DNA of 64,000 nt, from assembly GCA_035048485.1 (NCBI GenBank), contig CM068586.1, forward strand, positions 31,962,849 to 32,026,848. Direction: 5' to 3'. The stretch's first letter is position 1. Every line of letters starts with the position of its first letter. Both the position numbers and the translations under genes were made by a program. Under the pieces are notes generated by a model. The model searched no databases. It had not been told where the DNA came from and worked only from the letters and a program-made list of their open reading frames with translations. Shown piece by piece: positions 21,501 to 33,200 of the stretch. Origin of the DNA: Pteria penguin. Its lineage: Eukaryota; Mollusca; Bivalvia; Pterioida; Pteriidae.

Positions 21501-23076
21501 ACTATTTTGTTTGCTTTGAAAACATCCCATTATGACACCTCTAGTTTTGACATTAGACAGGGATATCATTTTTTAACCATTGCTAGAGTATAAGTGGATG
21601 TAAGCAGATTTCATACTTTTATATTTCAGGGATTTGTCAATGATCTTGTGTGACCCCTTTGCTCTGAATACTGTGGCTTTGTCTCTAATGAGGAATCTAC
21701 AACATTGTATCAACAACGATGGACTTCCAAGAGTAAACATAACTACATTTTCAATTTGTCTGATTCATTGCAATATTTCAATATTCAAATTTTGATTATT
21801 CTTTTCAAGTACATTACGTTTTATCTTTTTGATGCCTTGGTACTTTTAGTTTTGACATTTATACTCATTACTTTTTTTTGTAACAGTTGGTGATTTTGAT
21901 TTTGTACCTTTCAAAACATTTAATTTGAAAATGAAATAATGTTTATGTAAATAATAATAGAGAGAGCCAATGTTCCAAGGATAGACTACCTGTATTGTGT
22001 GTACAGCAATGAAAAAGAGGTGTCAGAGGAATAGGCAATGTCTTTCTTCTGTGCATGTGACACAAATTGAAAGACTCTAAATGTACATATTTACATGTAA
22101 AGTAGTAACCCTTTTTTTCAGGAAAGCAGTGATCTTTTGCTTTTGGTAAGGATGCTGTCCCTTGGCTTAGGATCCTGGGATATGATTGACAGTCAGTTGT
22201 TCAGGGAACCTAAACTGGTAAATAGTCATTATATTTCAAGTTATAGAGGATATGAGCCTAACAGGCTATGAATAATACTTGACGTTTTCCATACTTAGTG
22301 GCCGAGTGTATAAAACACTGTTGTGGCACTTACTATACATCTTCCCTTCTCTGTTAAGTTGGATTTCTGGCTGAAGGCATAAGGGAGTATTTGCCTGGGT
22401 ACCAGTTAAAGTTTGATGGTGTACTCCAATTTCAATCAAACCTGCTTTCACAACCACTTTTGGTGTCCACTTGACTTAGTTACCAATTTAAGATCCTCCC
22501 AACCTAATTTCCATGAACTGAAATAAAACTAATTTCTGTGTACATTTATGTGACATGATCAACCCAACAAAAATCTGCAATTCTCAATACAGTTTTATAT
22601 AAAGCAACCACTTTGGATAAACCACAACACAGTAATGTTGATCCTCATAGAATCTTCATCATATAACTAAGAACAAGCAGTAGAATAATAATTCCTTGTG
22701 TTGAAAAGGTTTTTATGTGTATATATACTTCTTGTTTGACTTATAATCACTAACATTCCCCTCTCTTTTTCAACCCTTTCCGCACAAGTCTTCCAGAAAC
22801 TGATTTCCTGCAGCATAATTCCCCTTTTGAGACAGTAAAATTGGATACTTCTGTTTTTGAGCTCAGTTGATAAAGATTCTCCAATGCATACTAGATACCA
22901 CATTCATATCCTAAAATGCAGTCAGCAACCATGTTGTATTTACTAGCTATGACAATAGAGTTAACACTGTCTATCACTCATGTGATTGGTCACTTTAATT
23001 ACAAATAGGATGTCATAATAATTGTGGTTAATGTTTTACTACATGCATCACAATTAAGAGTAGATTCTTTTGATGA

Positions 23077-23114
<38 letters not shown>

Positions 23115-25990
23115 CTGAAATGAATTTTCATTTCATACGGTATTTATGAAACAAGTTGTTTGTTTTATATCCTCTAGCCTTGGCTATCATAAATCCAATT
23201 CTTAGGATTTTTAAACTGTGGGCTAGGTTTGCTAGTCATGTAATTTTTTAGAATGTCTTTAACCAGAAACAAAAGACCACAGATTATGCAAGTCCAATTT
23301 TCCAACTACCCAGATATATTTTTTTAAGGTTTTACTGATTCCGGTATCCACCTCAGTCACACAACAAACAAGCATACAATCTATTACATAAGTTACACTC
23401 TTTACATAAACATTATGTTATAAGTGAATTTGTTGGAATGTTAAGTGTTAGGGAAGTTTCGAAAGTTACTTATGTATGGCAAAATGCTATTGATAAATTT
23501 TCAGTAAAGAGGTTAAATTTAATCATATTAATGATCGATTGTAAGAATCGGAATAATAAGCCTATTTCTAGGTCAAATTCAATCCTTAAGCAGTTTCATG
23601 AATTTATTTTTAAAACTAATACAAAAGAAAGTAACCACAATTTAAGATAAAAATTGTTGTAATAGATTAAGGAAGATGTTCACAGATTCCATCTGTAGGA
23701 TTTATTTCACTTCGCTATACATGTACATTGCAGGATGCTCAGTTATTCACGAAATTCTTGCCTCTCCTGAGTTCTATGATGGTAGATGATCAGATTCGTG
23801 CATTGAATGCCAAACTAGAGGATACCAATATGCCAGAAAGAGGTCCCTCAGAACTCTTCATTGCCTTCATCAAAGAAAATACAATAGCTAGCCTGATAGC
23901 ACTTTATTATGCATTGCAGGTACTGATGGGCTTTAATGATTGTAATCTTTCATATTAATATGATTTAACTGTACTATGAATTCTTACTCAAGTGATGCTG
24001 AAAGTAAAATTCAGTCTGTTTTCAATGACCTGGTAGTATATTTAAGGATCAATGTAATGACATCTATACATAATTTAATACTCAACATTATAATCCAGTG
24101 TAATTTTATTTCTCATCTATACACTGATCTATTTTTTTCAACAAGAAGGTGGCATTACCGAAGCTATCAGTTGTGATGTCTGTAATGTCATAATCAAATG
24201 TCAAACTTCTCCCACCTAACATGAGGTCTTAGCAATGAAATTCAGCGATAACTGCCTAGTCATGAACGCAAAATGGGCCGAATTGTTAAGACAAACAGAA
24301 TTAGAATATGAATGGTTCAAAATTGAATAAATTGTACCATGGTTACTTTTTTTTTTTACAAACTGATTATTTTTATTTTAAACTGATTTTTACAAATTAT
24401 TTATTATCCAGGTGACGCGAATGAAGGATAAGGTAGCTGTTTGTAACATATTACCAGTGCTGGTTCACTGCGAGAATGAGAGGGCATATGAAGACACATT
24501 TCTGCATTCTCTGGTATCATACCTCATCATGATGGCAGAGGAATTCACCACTGAAGATTTCTGCGGTGTGGTTTTTGATGACTTTATACTGGTAATTATC
24601 AAATATTGGATAGACGTAATAGATCGTTAACAGTGACTCCTGAAAGAGGAATGAAGTTAAATCTAGTAATCTATGAACAGATAATAAATATATCTTGGTT
24701 TGGGGCACTTCATACTTGTAATCTGTAACTCACTGGTTGTCTATACTGCTGTTTCTTGCATGATATAATTACTGGTACATTAACAGCAAAATCAAATTTT
24801 ATAGCCTAGTTGGATAAAGGTATACAGTTGCCGCAGACACTGCATAAACTCACACTGGTTTTTAAGATTTCTGTTTATCTAAATGTCATAAAATTTGACT
24901 GCAAATATATCTGGAGAGTAGAGTTTGAGTTTCAAATTTAAAGTTTATTTTATATGAAACATTTAAGCCATACATTTTCAATATAATGTTTAACCAAGAA
25001 TCTTGGTAACTTTCCCAGCCAGCTGTATCTAGAGAGAATGTGCTACGCCATTTACTGCAGCTACTATTGTACATACATCCTAAGTTACCAAGTGGACGTT
25101 TACAAGCACTACTAGATAGCACTCAGCCAAACAATGAGGTGAGATATATCATGTAAGGCTGTTAATAACACAGCTTGAATTTAGGAACATGCAAGAATCA
25201 CTTTAGATTCTCCTATTCTTATCTTTTGCACATGATTTTTTCCAGTTTTTCTTATTCCCAATGACTTTTATCCTCCCATATTTTATATCCAACCTCAACT
25301 TCGGAGTCATACACAGGGGAATGGGGCATGACTGGCCTTCAGAAAATGTCTTGTAATGGGGTTCGCCGCCATTAACTGCGGTCCTGATATTTAGGGAGGA
25401 AATACAACATATTCCCGCAAAAATGATGTAAAGAACAATGGTACGTTACTGTGACATCATAAGGTTGCCAATTCAAATCAACGTTTCTAACTCATAGTAC
25501 AGCAAACCCCATTACTCGATGAATGATGTTTCAGTATACTATATTTGACCATTTTATGTGGTTTTCTTCTCACCTTTAGTTGAGTAGGAGTGGCTTGTAC
25601 TTCTGTTGTCTGTATAGGACAGTTTCTGTTTGATTGAATTATTTTTAGATGTCAGATTTCAAGATGAATGACAAGTATGGTACTGCTGACCAATTTATTG
25701 GCTGTAATGTATGCTTTACCCATAAATTTACTGTTCGAGGAAATTGAAATTTGTCATATATAAAACAAAGAAGGTATTCAGAAAGTTGCCTCATGACGCA
25801 TACATAAACTCATGAAATACAGCACATTTTACTTATCTTTTATCATTGATTTCAGCATAGCGAGGCAGTTCATTCTACCTACATTCTCCTCACAGACAAA
25901 GTGAGAACATACGAGCCCAGTCCAGTTATCCCCCAGGAGCAGCTGGATTCACCATTAATGAGTGTCCCTACACCAGCCCCTCTGCATTGA
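18600..25990 (+). CDS. NELFB: Negative elongation factor B (NELF-B/COBRA1), complete
   Basis: Subunit of the NELF complex that, with DSIF, holds RNA polymerase II in promoter-proximal pausing (family knowledge). Coding exons 18600-19486, 21630-21732, 22122-22217, 23734-23919, 24412-24591, 25019-25138, 25856-25990; every junction is AG/GT and in phase, giving 1707 nt and 568 aa, close to the human 580. Diagnostic stretches: LEKSFPVIKVKSLRPVVM, EVKRQIWADNQPLFGDEVSP, MVGKNVKLYDMVLQFLRTLF, HKFTWCVNACIRDRFIDSKR, LQGFLDGIRRGQE, LGSWDMIDSQLFREPK, and a C-terminal PTPAPLH tail. Start at 18600 (MAGLEELGI) matches the family N-terminus; an in-frame ATG at 18555 is rejected because an acceptor (TTTATAG) at 18581-18591 suggests an upstream 5' UTR exon. 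A helical repeat protein without membrane segments. Convergent with CTR1. Confidence 0.97.
19505..19705 (+). repeat. GATCTGAAATGAATTTTCATTTCA-type repeat, copy in NELFB intron 1
   Basis: Contains ATGAATTTTCATTTCAGATT, a TTTATCACAT block, ACACCAGCTCGACACAATTC and TTTCACTGCATAAACAGC, ending AACATGTGATAAA. It parallels the copy at 60690-61012 over about 190 bp. Mobile nature inferred from the copy that interrupts a LINE fragment. Confidence 0.65.
19853..20017 (+). mobile_element. MITE with TACACC inverted ends, copy 2
   Basis: TACACCAATCCAC at the left and GTGGATTGGTGTA at the right, 165 bp, with TTAA on both sides. The body is the reverse complement of the copy at 12236-12406. It carries GATGACGTCATG and TTGACGTCATAA. 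Lies in NELFB intron 1. Confidence 0.8.
20975..21340. repeat. Tandem repeat in NELFB intron 1
   Basis: About three diverged units of roughly 118 bp. Each carries a TATGACCAAAGCTTTCAAA-like segment, GCCATGACTTTTGACC, an ACCTTGGACTTTGACC half-site string and TTTAATTTTGACTGTATCT. Confidence 0.7.
23075..23175 (+). repeat. (TA)n plus fragment of the GATCTGAAATG repeat
   Basis: An ATATAT run (23078-23110) followed by GATCTGAAATGAATTTTC, ATTTCATACGGTATTTATG and AAACAAGTTGTTTGTTTTAT. The same order is seen at 60700-60760. In NELFB intron 3. Confidence 0.65.
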
Positions 25991-26044
25991 CAATATGTAA
26001 ATTGTGATAGAAGTTTTTGTCTACTATATTTGTCATATGTCAAG

Positions 26045-26050
26045 AATAAA
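26045..26050 (+). terminator. NELFB: NELFB poly(A) signal
   Basis: AATAAA 55 bases past the NELFB stop codon, the first canonical signal downstream. Confidence 0.7.
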
Positions 26051-26821
26051 ACAAATACCAATACTTGAGATGCTCATTATTTAATTATGGAGATCAATGT
26101 AGGCACTACTATTTCCCTAAAAATTTATGTAATAGTCATATGGTATTTCCGATGACATTGCACCTTTCCTTGTTGATGAACCATAAATTAACACAGTGAA
26201 GAGAAGAGAGGGTCTTAAACACAACAGTGTCATCTTTCTCATATTATCTTACTGTGTGTTATCATCAGAACAGTAGCAAAAATTACACATGGCCAAATAT
26301 CTGTACAAGGTGCAGTTGTTGAGGAAATGGACTGTATCAGTTCTACAGGATTTCTTTTCACCGATTTATTTCTAAGAGTATGATAGTGCATACTCTCAAC
26401 ATTTCATATTTGTCTCCTTTTATGCATACCATTATTCTCCGATTAATACTTTTGTTACAGTTTACCCGAGAAGGCAACAAAATTTGTCAAATCATTGCCT
26501 CCAACATAGACCTATATAATGGAAATATCTGAAGTAATACCACCTTAGGGACAAAATTTAATGTCACAAGGGGACTCTGATTCATGACATTTCTGATTCC
26601 GGAATATTAACATTAAGTTTGAAGACATTTCTTTGAAATGCTTTACAGATAGGCTTTAGCGTTTTGAAGAAATTTCAATATGTTAGAGGCAGCAAACTTT
26701 GAACTTATTTACCATTACATGATTTGGCATCAAAGTTTCCACACAATTATTTACAGGTAGTCATGGAAAATGACATTCTTCAGTTTGAAAGCCCTCTAAT
26801 AGTTATAGAGTTTGAGAAGTA

Positions 26822-27200
26822 CAGAAGCTAGTATAGCTCAAAGGATGAGGTGCACATCAGTGGCGGATCAAGGATTTCCGAAAAGGTGGGGCCCAAATGG
26901 TTATTAGCCAAACTTCTCAGCCATTTTTGGTGCAAAATCTGGATTTTTACTGGTAAATATGTGACCAAAAGGGGGGGTCCAGGCCCCCCCCCTCTAAATC
27001 CGCCACTGCACATAGTATGTCAGAGGTCAAGGGAGACACCAGGGATCTGTCTTATAGATGAGACAGTGAAAACAAAAAATCCCTAGGCATAGCAGGTAAA
27101 AAATCACTCACTACTTCCAATGAATCAATTGCAAAGGTATAAATTTTATTGCAATGTATCAGGCACATAATGTCAGCATATGGTCGATATGCATGAAATA
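26822..27200 (+). mobile_element. SINE family 1 copy, split by a MITE
   Basis: The A-box-like head TAGTATAGCTCAAAGGATGAGGTG stops at 26857 and resumes at 27009 with GGGATCTGTCTTATAGATGAGACAGTGAAAA, CACTCACTACTTCCAA, TGCAATGTATCAGGCACATA and ATGTCAGCATATG, the body order of the intact copy at 45334. Old and diverged. Followed directly by a second copy. Confidence 0.6.
26858..27008. mobile_element. 151-bp CAGTGGCGGAT MITE inside a SINE
   Basis: Ends CAGTGGCGGAT and ATCCGCCACTG, flanked by CACAT at 26853-26857 and 27009-27013 (5-bp target duplication). GC-rich right half with a GGGGGG/CCCCCCC tract. Related by its ends to elements at 43811 and 47743. Confidence 0.85.
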
Positions 27201-27222
27201 ATTGTGGAATTTCAGAAAAGTA

Positions 27223-27482
27223 AGAGCCATTGTAGTTCACTGGACAAGGTGCTTGGCTCAGGACAGAGATCCAAGGTTCAACTCTCACCATGGGCACACC
27301 AGTATCCTGTCTTTATAATGAGATGGTGAAAACCTAAGTTTCATGTCAGGGACAGCGAGACACCTAAAACATTCCCAACTTCTTCAGGTGGGTCTGCTGC
27401 AAAAGTAAATTTCTATGCAATGCATCTGGAAGACGTCATCAAATATTTGTTAAGTAATCATGGAGTGATGTTAAATAATAAT
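27223..27482 (+). mobile_element. SINE family 1, diverged copy
   Basis: Head TAGTTCACTGGACAAGGTGC, B-box AGGTTCAACTCTC, then ATCCTGTCTTTATAATGAGATGG, TTCTTCAGGTGGGTCTGC, TGCAATGCATCTGG and a final ATGTTAAATAATAATC. Same layout as 45334-45609. Confidence 0.6.
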
Positions 27483-27499
27483 CAGAAATGCAGTTTGGC

Positions 27500-28745
27500 C
27501 AACATTTCAACCTGACATTACTTTGTATAAATTTTACTGTGGTCATGTAACTGATCTATGGAGATATTGCTCAAATTTCTGATTTGTGACAGGCAGGCAA
27601 TTGGACAATAAGGGAAAGAAAATATTTCTTCTTTATTTTTAACTCCTTTCAAGAGAAGAAAGTCAACAGATATAACAAAATATAGTATTTATTGGCATTG
27701 TACTTTGGGAAATCATACATTAACATGTACTTTAAAATGAAACCTGATTACAAGTATTTTATTTGTTCTTCGAACTATTTTATGACAATGTATCATTTAT
27801 ATGTTACTGATGACTACACAAGAAAAGACTATGAGTGATAATCAATATGCAATTTCTCAGTTTTTATCATGAAAGTGGCCCACATCAAGGATAACAAATT
27901 TGGTAGGTGGCAAACACAAATGATATTGGTTGAAAAATTACATATTCATTGAGAGAAAGTAGATAAGAAATATGTATATAAATCATCTTTTTAAACACAT
28001 CTGGTGTTCTAAGTCATTTTAAAAAAGTCCTAATTACCATGTAATAAATCATCAACAACACAAAATACAATCTGTAAGGTATGGGTATCACATGCAAGAC
28101 AAAATGCTGTACTACAAGATCATTGCATGGTTACATGGCTACAAATTCTGTTTATGTAAAATGATCAAATCTAACAAACTCTTTTGACTTTTACGTGGAA
28201 CATAATTGAATGAATATTTAAAAAACAACGCAATTGACAACATCTCGAGTAGATACACAACGATTGCCAGCAACGGTCGTGTGTCTTTACAAACTTCACA
28301 ACAATAGCTAGAGTAAATACATGTACCTGAAGATTGTAAATTATCTGTCTGCACGTTAAAGAGACCAATCTATCCAAAATATTATTAATCTACCTCGTAA
28401 ATTTTGCAGCATCAGTATGTCTTCTTTAATTTTTTTATAAATTCATATTTTCTAAAAATTGATATAATGCTTATATTCCAATATTACTGACACTGATGTT
28501 TTTGTATTAGAAAATTCTCATATGATTTCATCAAAGCAATCTTCTTTTTGTATAATATCATAAACTTATGCAGGGACATGAAAATGCCTTACAGTAAACA
28601 TAAATACTTCATTATCCATCATTTCTTGTTATTATAATCATGTTAATATACCTTTTTGGAAATTTTTCGATATTTTATCCCATTCTATCAGAAATCTGGA
28701 TATTTACTTCAATTACTCCTTTGAAATGCTACCATATATATATAT
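27500..28745. other. Intergenic between NELFB and CTR1
   Basis: AT-rich, no reading frame with recognisable content; the CTR1 3' flank may extend here. Confidence 0.5.
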
Positions 28746-28818
28746 ATATCATTTCACTATACATTATACTAAGACTATTATCACAGCTGCTGGAGTGCCA
28801 CACCAGAGACAGCGTAAG
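28746..28818. repeat. 73-bp exact duplication, copy 1
   Basis: From ATATCATTTCACTATAC to GAGACAGCGTAAG, identical to 29551-29623. Followed by a long (TA)n run at 28827-28878. Confidence 0.9.
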
Positions 28819-28823
28819 TACCA

Positions 28824-28826
<3 letters not shown>

Positions 28827-28878
<52 letters not shown>
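28827..28878. repeat. (TA)n microsatellite
   Basis: About 25 TA units immediately after the first copy of the 73-bp duplication. Confidence 0.95.
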
Positions 28879-28886
<8 letters not shown>

Positions 28887-29550
28887 TATACAGTGGCAGT
28901 CAATTATTTAACGATGAAGGGACACAGGTACACTTTCTCACTTGCCCAGTGGGATGAACACCTGATTTTTTCTATAGAGTGCCAGCCTGTGTTTATTGAA
29001 GATAAGAAGTGTTGAAGGCAAGACTTTTAAAGTGGATGAACCACCAACCCTCAGCACTGGCATACCTTCCCTACTTCCCCAAACCTGACGATAGAATATT
29101 AACATATTTCATTAATTTTGAATTTTAAACAATTATACTTTCTACACAAGACCTGTTGTAATAACCAATGATGAAATATCAAAAATCAATTCAGAGTGAA
29201 AAGAAAAATTCCTTATTGCAAATTTTACAATAGATCTGCTTTGTTCACAATAATATGGAAGTACATGTTATAGTTAACATAAACATCAATGGTAATTAAG
29301 ATTAAATCAATTAAAACAAATTTTCAATCATACAGAATTTTAACAACTCAAAACGCACCAACCTCTAGCACATAATGGCCCTCTCAGGGTCCACCTGGAA
29401 CAATTTATATCGCACCAGTAAACCAAGAATTTAATGTAGTTCTGTTATATATCTTAACCATTTGGTGGAGTCAAAGAAATAGAGTTATCCTCTAGTAATA
29501 CATTATAGATACATCACAAAATATATATATATTTATAACGTTTTACATGT

Positions 29551-29623
29551 ATATCATTTCACTATACATTATACTAAGACTATTATCACAGCTGCTGGAG
29601 TGCCACACCAGAGACAGCGTAAG
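29551..29623. repeat. 73-bp exact duplication, copy 2
   Basis: Identical to 28746-28818, 805 bp away in the same orientation; also preceded by a short ATATAT run. Confidence 0.9.
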
Positions 29624-30207
29624 AACCATAGTAGCACTTTACTGCATTAGACCAATTATCTTATTTGGAATGACTGCTACAGTGCTGTCATTAAGTGAAT
29701 GTTTCAGATGCCATTGGTCCCAAACACTATCTACAATGTAATCTACTTTGATTTGCACGAAGGGTTAAATGTCACTTTCATCAATTTTTAAGTCCTGCAA
29801 CAATGTGTAAGCAACAGGTCATCAACTTCTTGAACATGGCAATACAACCCTGGATTTATACCTATATGTAACCTTGCAGAGCATGCCAACAGCTTAACTA
29901 ATATATGAATGCTGCCGTCTTCATTGTGACCCATACCAGAACTGGTGGTAATTTAAATAAATGTTGCATGTATATGAAACTTCAACATAAATTCCTACCG
30001 GGTAATAACAATAAATCTTTAATTTCGTATGAAATCATTTCTACAATATATAAAAAAGAAAATATATCTATATACTTGTATATGTAAATTTGTTTTACTT
30101 TTTCACTGATTAAAACATGGCAAAAATCTCAACTAAAAATATTAACACAAACTTAATAATCTGAAATTTCAACATTTGCTGAGCACCTTCAATTCTCATT
30201 GCTGGTC

Positions 30208-30228
30208 TTTATTTAAAAATCCTTTATT
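30208..30228 (-). terminator. SLC31A1: Candidate CTR1 poly(A) signals
   Basis: AATAAA on the minus strand at 30228-30223 and 30213-30208, 33 and 48 bases past the CTR1 stop. Both are very close to the stop, so a more distal site is equally possible. Confidence 0.3.
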
Positions 30229-30260
30229 GTAGATTACTATTTGGTAAAAATGTAACAACG

Positions 30261-33200
30261 TTAATGGCAATGGTCATTTACATCTACAACAATTGCTCGC
30301 TTCCAACCAAAGAGGAAATAGCCGGCCCCTGCCCCGAGAACGACCGCAATACATAACCAGACATTGTAGGTCATGAAGATCAACATGAGACAATAGCTAA
30401 GGAACACCTGGAGAATATGCAACACAGTCTGGATTAAGTGTGATGAACTGATCATGGAAACACTGAAAAATATAAGGTATTTCATCAAATAATATTCAAT
30501 GGGACATATATTTCATCAAAAAATATTCAATGGGACATGTATTTCATCATATAATATTCAATGGGAGATATAGTTTATAGTGTATTCTGACCCATTCACT
30601 GTTGCATACATTACATGAAATGATGTACATTTATTCAATGGGACATGTATTTCATCAAATAAAATTCAATGGGGATATCTTTTATCAAATGATATTCAAT
30701 GGGACTTTTGCTTCATCATATATTTCATGGGACATGTGTTTCATCAAATGATATTCAATGGGACTTGTGTTTCATCAAATAATATTCAATGGAATATGGG
30801 TTTCATCAAATAAGACAACATGATCTTTCAATTTAGAAATTAGTATAGAATATATTTCTATGCATTATGCAACAATTTTTATTCAGTAATATTTATTTCC
30901 CAAAAGGAACCATAAGTTTTTCTGAAAAAATTTTTATTTTCTAATTAATATATTTTTTTCAAATTTTTTCCCACAAGTTTTCCTTTAAAAAACCAAGCAA
31001 TTCTAATATATTTTTTTCCAATTTAAAAACAATGACCTTATAAAGGATCGATGCATGCCCCAATAGCTGAAATTTTGAACCATTAATAAAACAAAGGATA
31101 AGAGCTGGCTACGTTGCATATCAATCACTGTAAAGGACACACATAACCAAAAAAAGTTGAATTAGAAAATAGTGGACACCATTAAAGTATTTGATAATAA
31201 TGTAGTTGCAGCAATGAATCCTAGGACAGTTCATTAATGCAACAAGTTACTCAATATAATTGATTGATTGATTGATTTTTGTTTAACGTCATACCATGAA
31301 TATTTCACGTATATTGTGACGGCATCTGCCTGATGCAGGGCATACAAATTTTGACCTTTGCCACGGACCGTACCGAAGCAGTGAGGGGTCTTTAACGTGC
31401 CATACATACCACGACACGGGGGCTCGGTTTTTACTGTGTCATCCGAAAGACAGGACACCAGCATGACCAGAGTGGGAATTGAACCCAGCCTCCCGATCAG
31501 GAGTCCAGCGCGATACTACTAAGCCACGCCTGCTTTACTCAATATAAAGTTACTGCTATCTAATGTTAATTTTGTTAGCTGCCTACATTTTGATTAGTCA
31601 TGTACAATTATTTTCAATTTCATAAGGCTTTGTTGCAAGCATTTCTCCTGGGACAAATTGGATTCACTTTTATGAAACTGTTTTTATATTTCAACATAGC
31701 GGTACAACTCAAGTATCCAAAACTCCAAATTTGTCTTAAGGAGACAAAAAGTAACAAATATTGATAAGTATGAATGAAAATATATCTCTCCTCACGGCAC
31801 TGCCACAGCCATTTTTGAAATATGAACTGGAACCAATGCGAAACTATGAGTTTTGCTTGAAAAATAGAAGATAAGGACAGATACATTTATAACTTGCATT
31901 ATTTCCATTTACATGTAACTTCTTTCATATATGGACCATTTTCAAAGAGACAAATTTAAGTTTTTTCCAAGATTCAAAAACCATGCATTTTTGTATTAAA
32001 TTACAAGCAATTAGTAAAGAGGTATGAAAGTAAAGTAAAAGCTCAGTAGCAATATACAAACAACATACACATACAGCATATACTATTGTCCAAGTTAAAG
32101 TGGCACATCTTGATCCTACCATAAACTAAAACCAACTGATCCATTATCAAAATCGTTCTTAATGAAAATCGTTCTTAATGAGACCAATACCTCAGGTTAA
32201 GGTCATGACAAACTCTTGCATCATGAGTAACAACTGTAAAGAACGTGTTACAGCTGTGCTTTTATAAACAAGGCAATATTTTTAGTCAATGGTCAAAAGT
32301 TCGCCGTGACCTTGACTTTGGAGATATGACCACTAGTGAAAATCATGACAAACCGTTGTGGCATGTGTAACATTTGTGTGATGCCTGAAATATAGGTCAG
32401 ATAATTATAACATCAGCAGTGTGTGTAACCATGTCTACCCTGAAATGAACTATTCATTTAAGTTTGATTGGCATACCACCTGTAGTAAGAACACTGTATT
32501 GATGCGAGTGCCTTGTAGGATATAAGGTTTTTAATTTCACATTACAGATGCTGAATAATGGGAGGAATATGCCTTATGAGATCTACATTTTTAAAATCAA
32601 CGATCAAAGATCATGAATGTGTAACTATAATGGAGGAAAAAGTATCCAAAGATGGGCGATTACAGTATACCCCCTTAAACAATGTTGATGAAGGGGGAAT
32701 TTAATTATCAGAGCATACAAGTATAAAATTCTGTCTTGCTCAGTTTCACATGTTTACACATTGTATCCATTATTCACCTGTTACTAATATTATATCAGAC
32801 TTTAACTTCTGGCAATTCAAAATATTTGTTTTACTTCATCTTGGTTAGACTACTTAACTAGCATTTATAAATTCATGCAAGTACACTTGATAAGAAGACA
32901 TCATGCAGTAAAACAAAAACCAAGAATAAATCGAAACAATGGTTAAATAACAAAACTGTTCTTCTGTGACAATTTGATATGTAATAACTAATTATCATAT
33001 TGTATATTTCAATTCTTCAGCTTCTTAAAGTGCTATAAGAATGTTCACAATTTTTCTATGTTAGGTGAGTATCTACATGTACACAAACGAGTCGTTCACT
33101 AAAGACTACACTTCTGCATAACTCTGATCACAAGATATATACAATAATCTTGGAACAGCTTGATGGATTTTTTTCAGTGGTTAATCTCCATAATACATGA

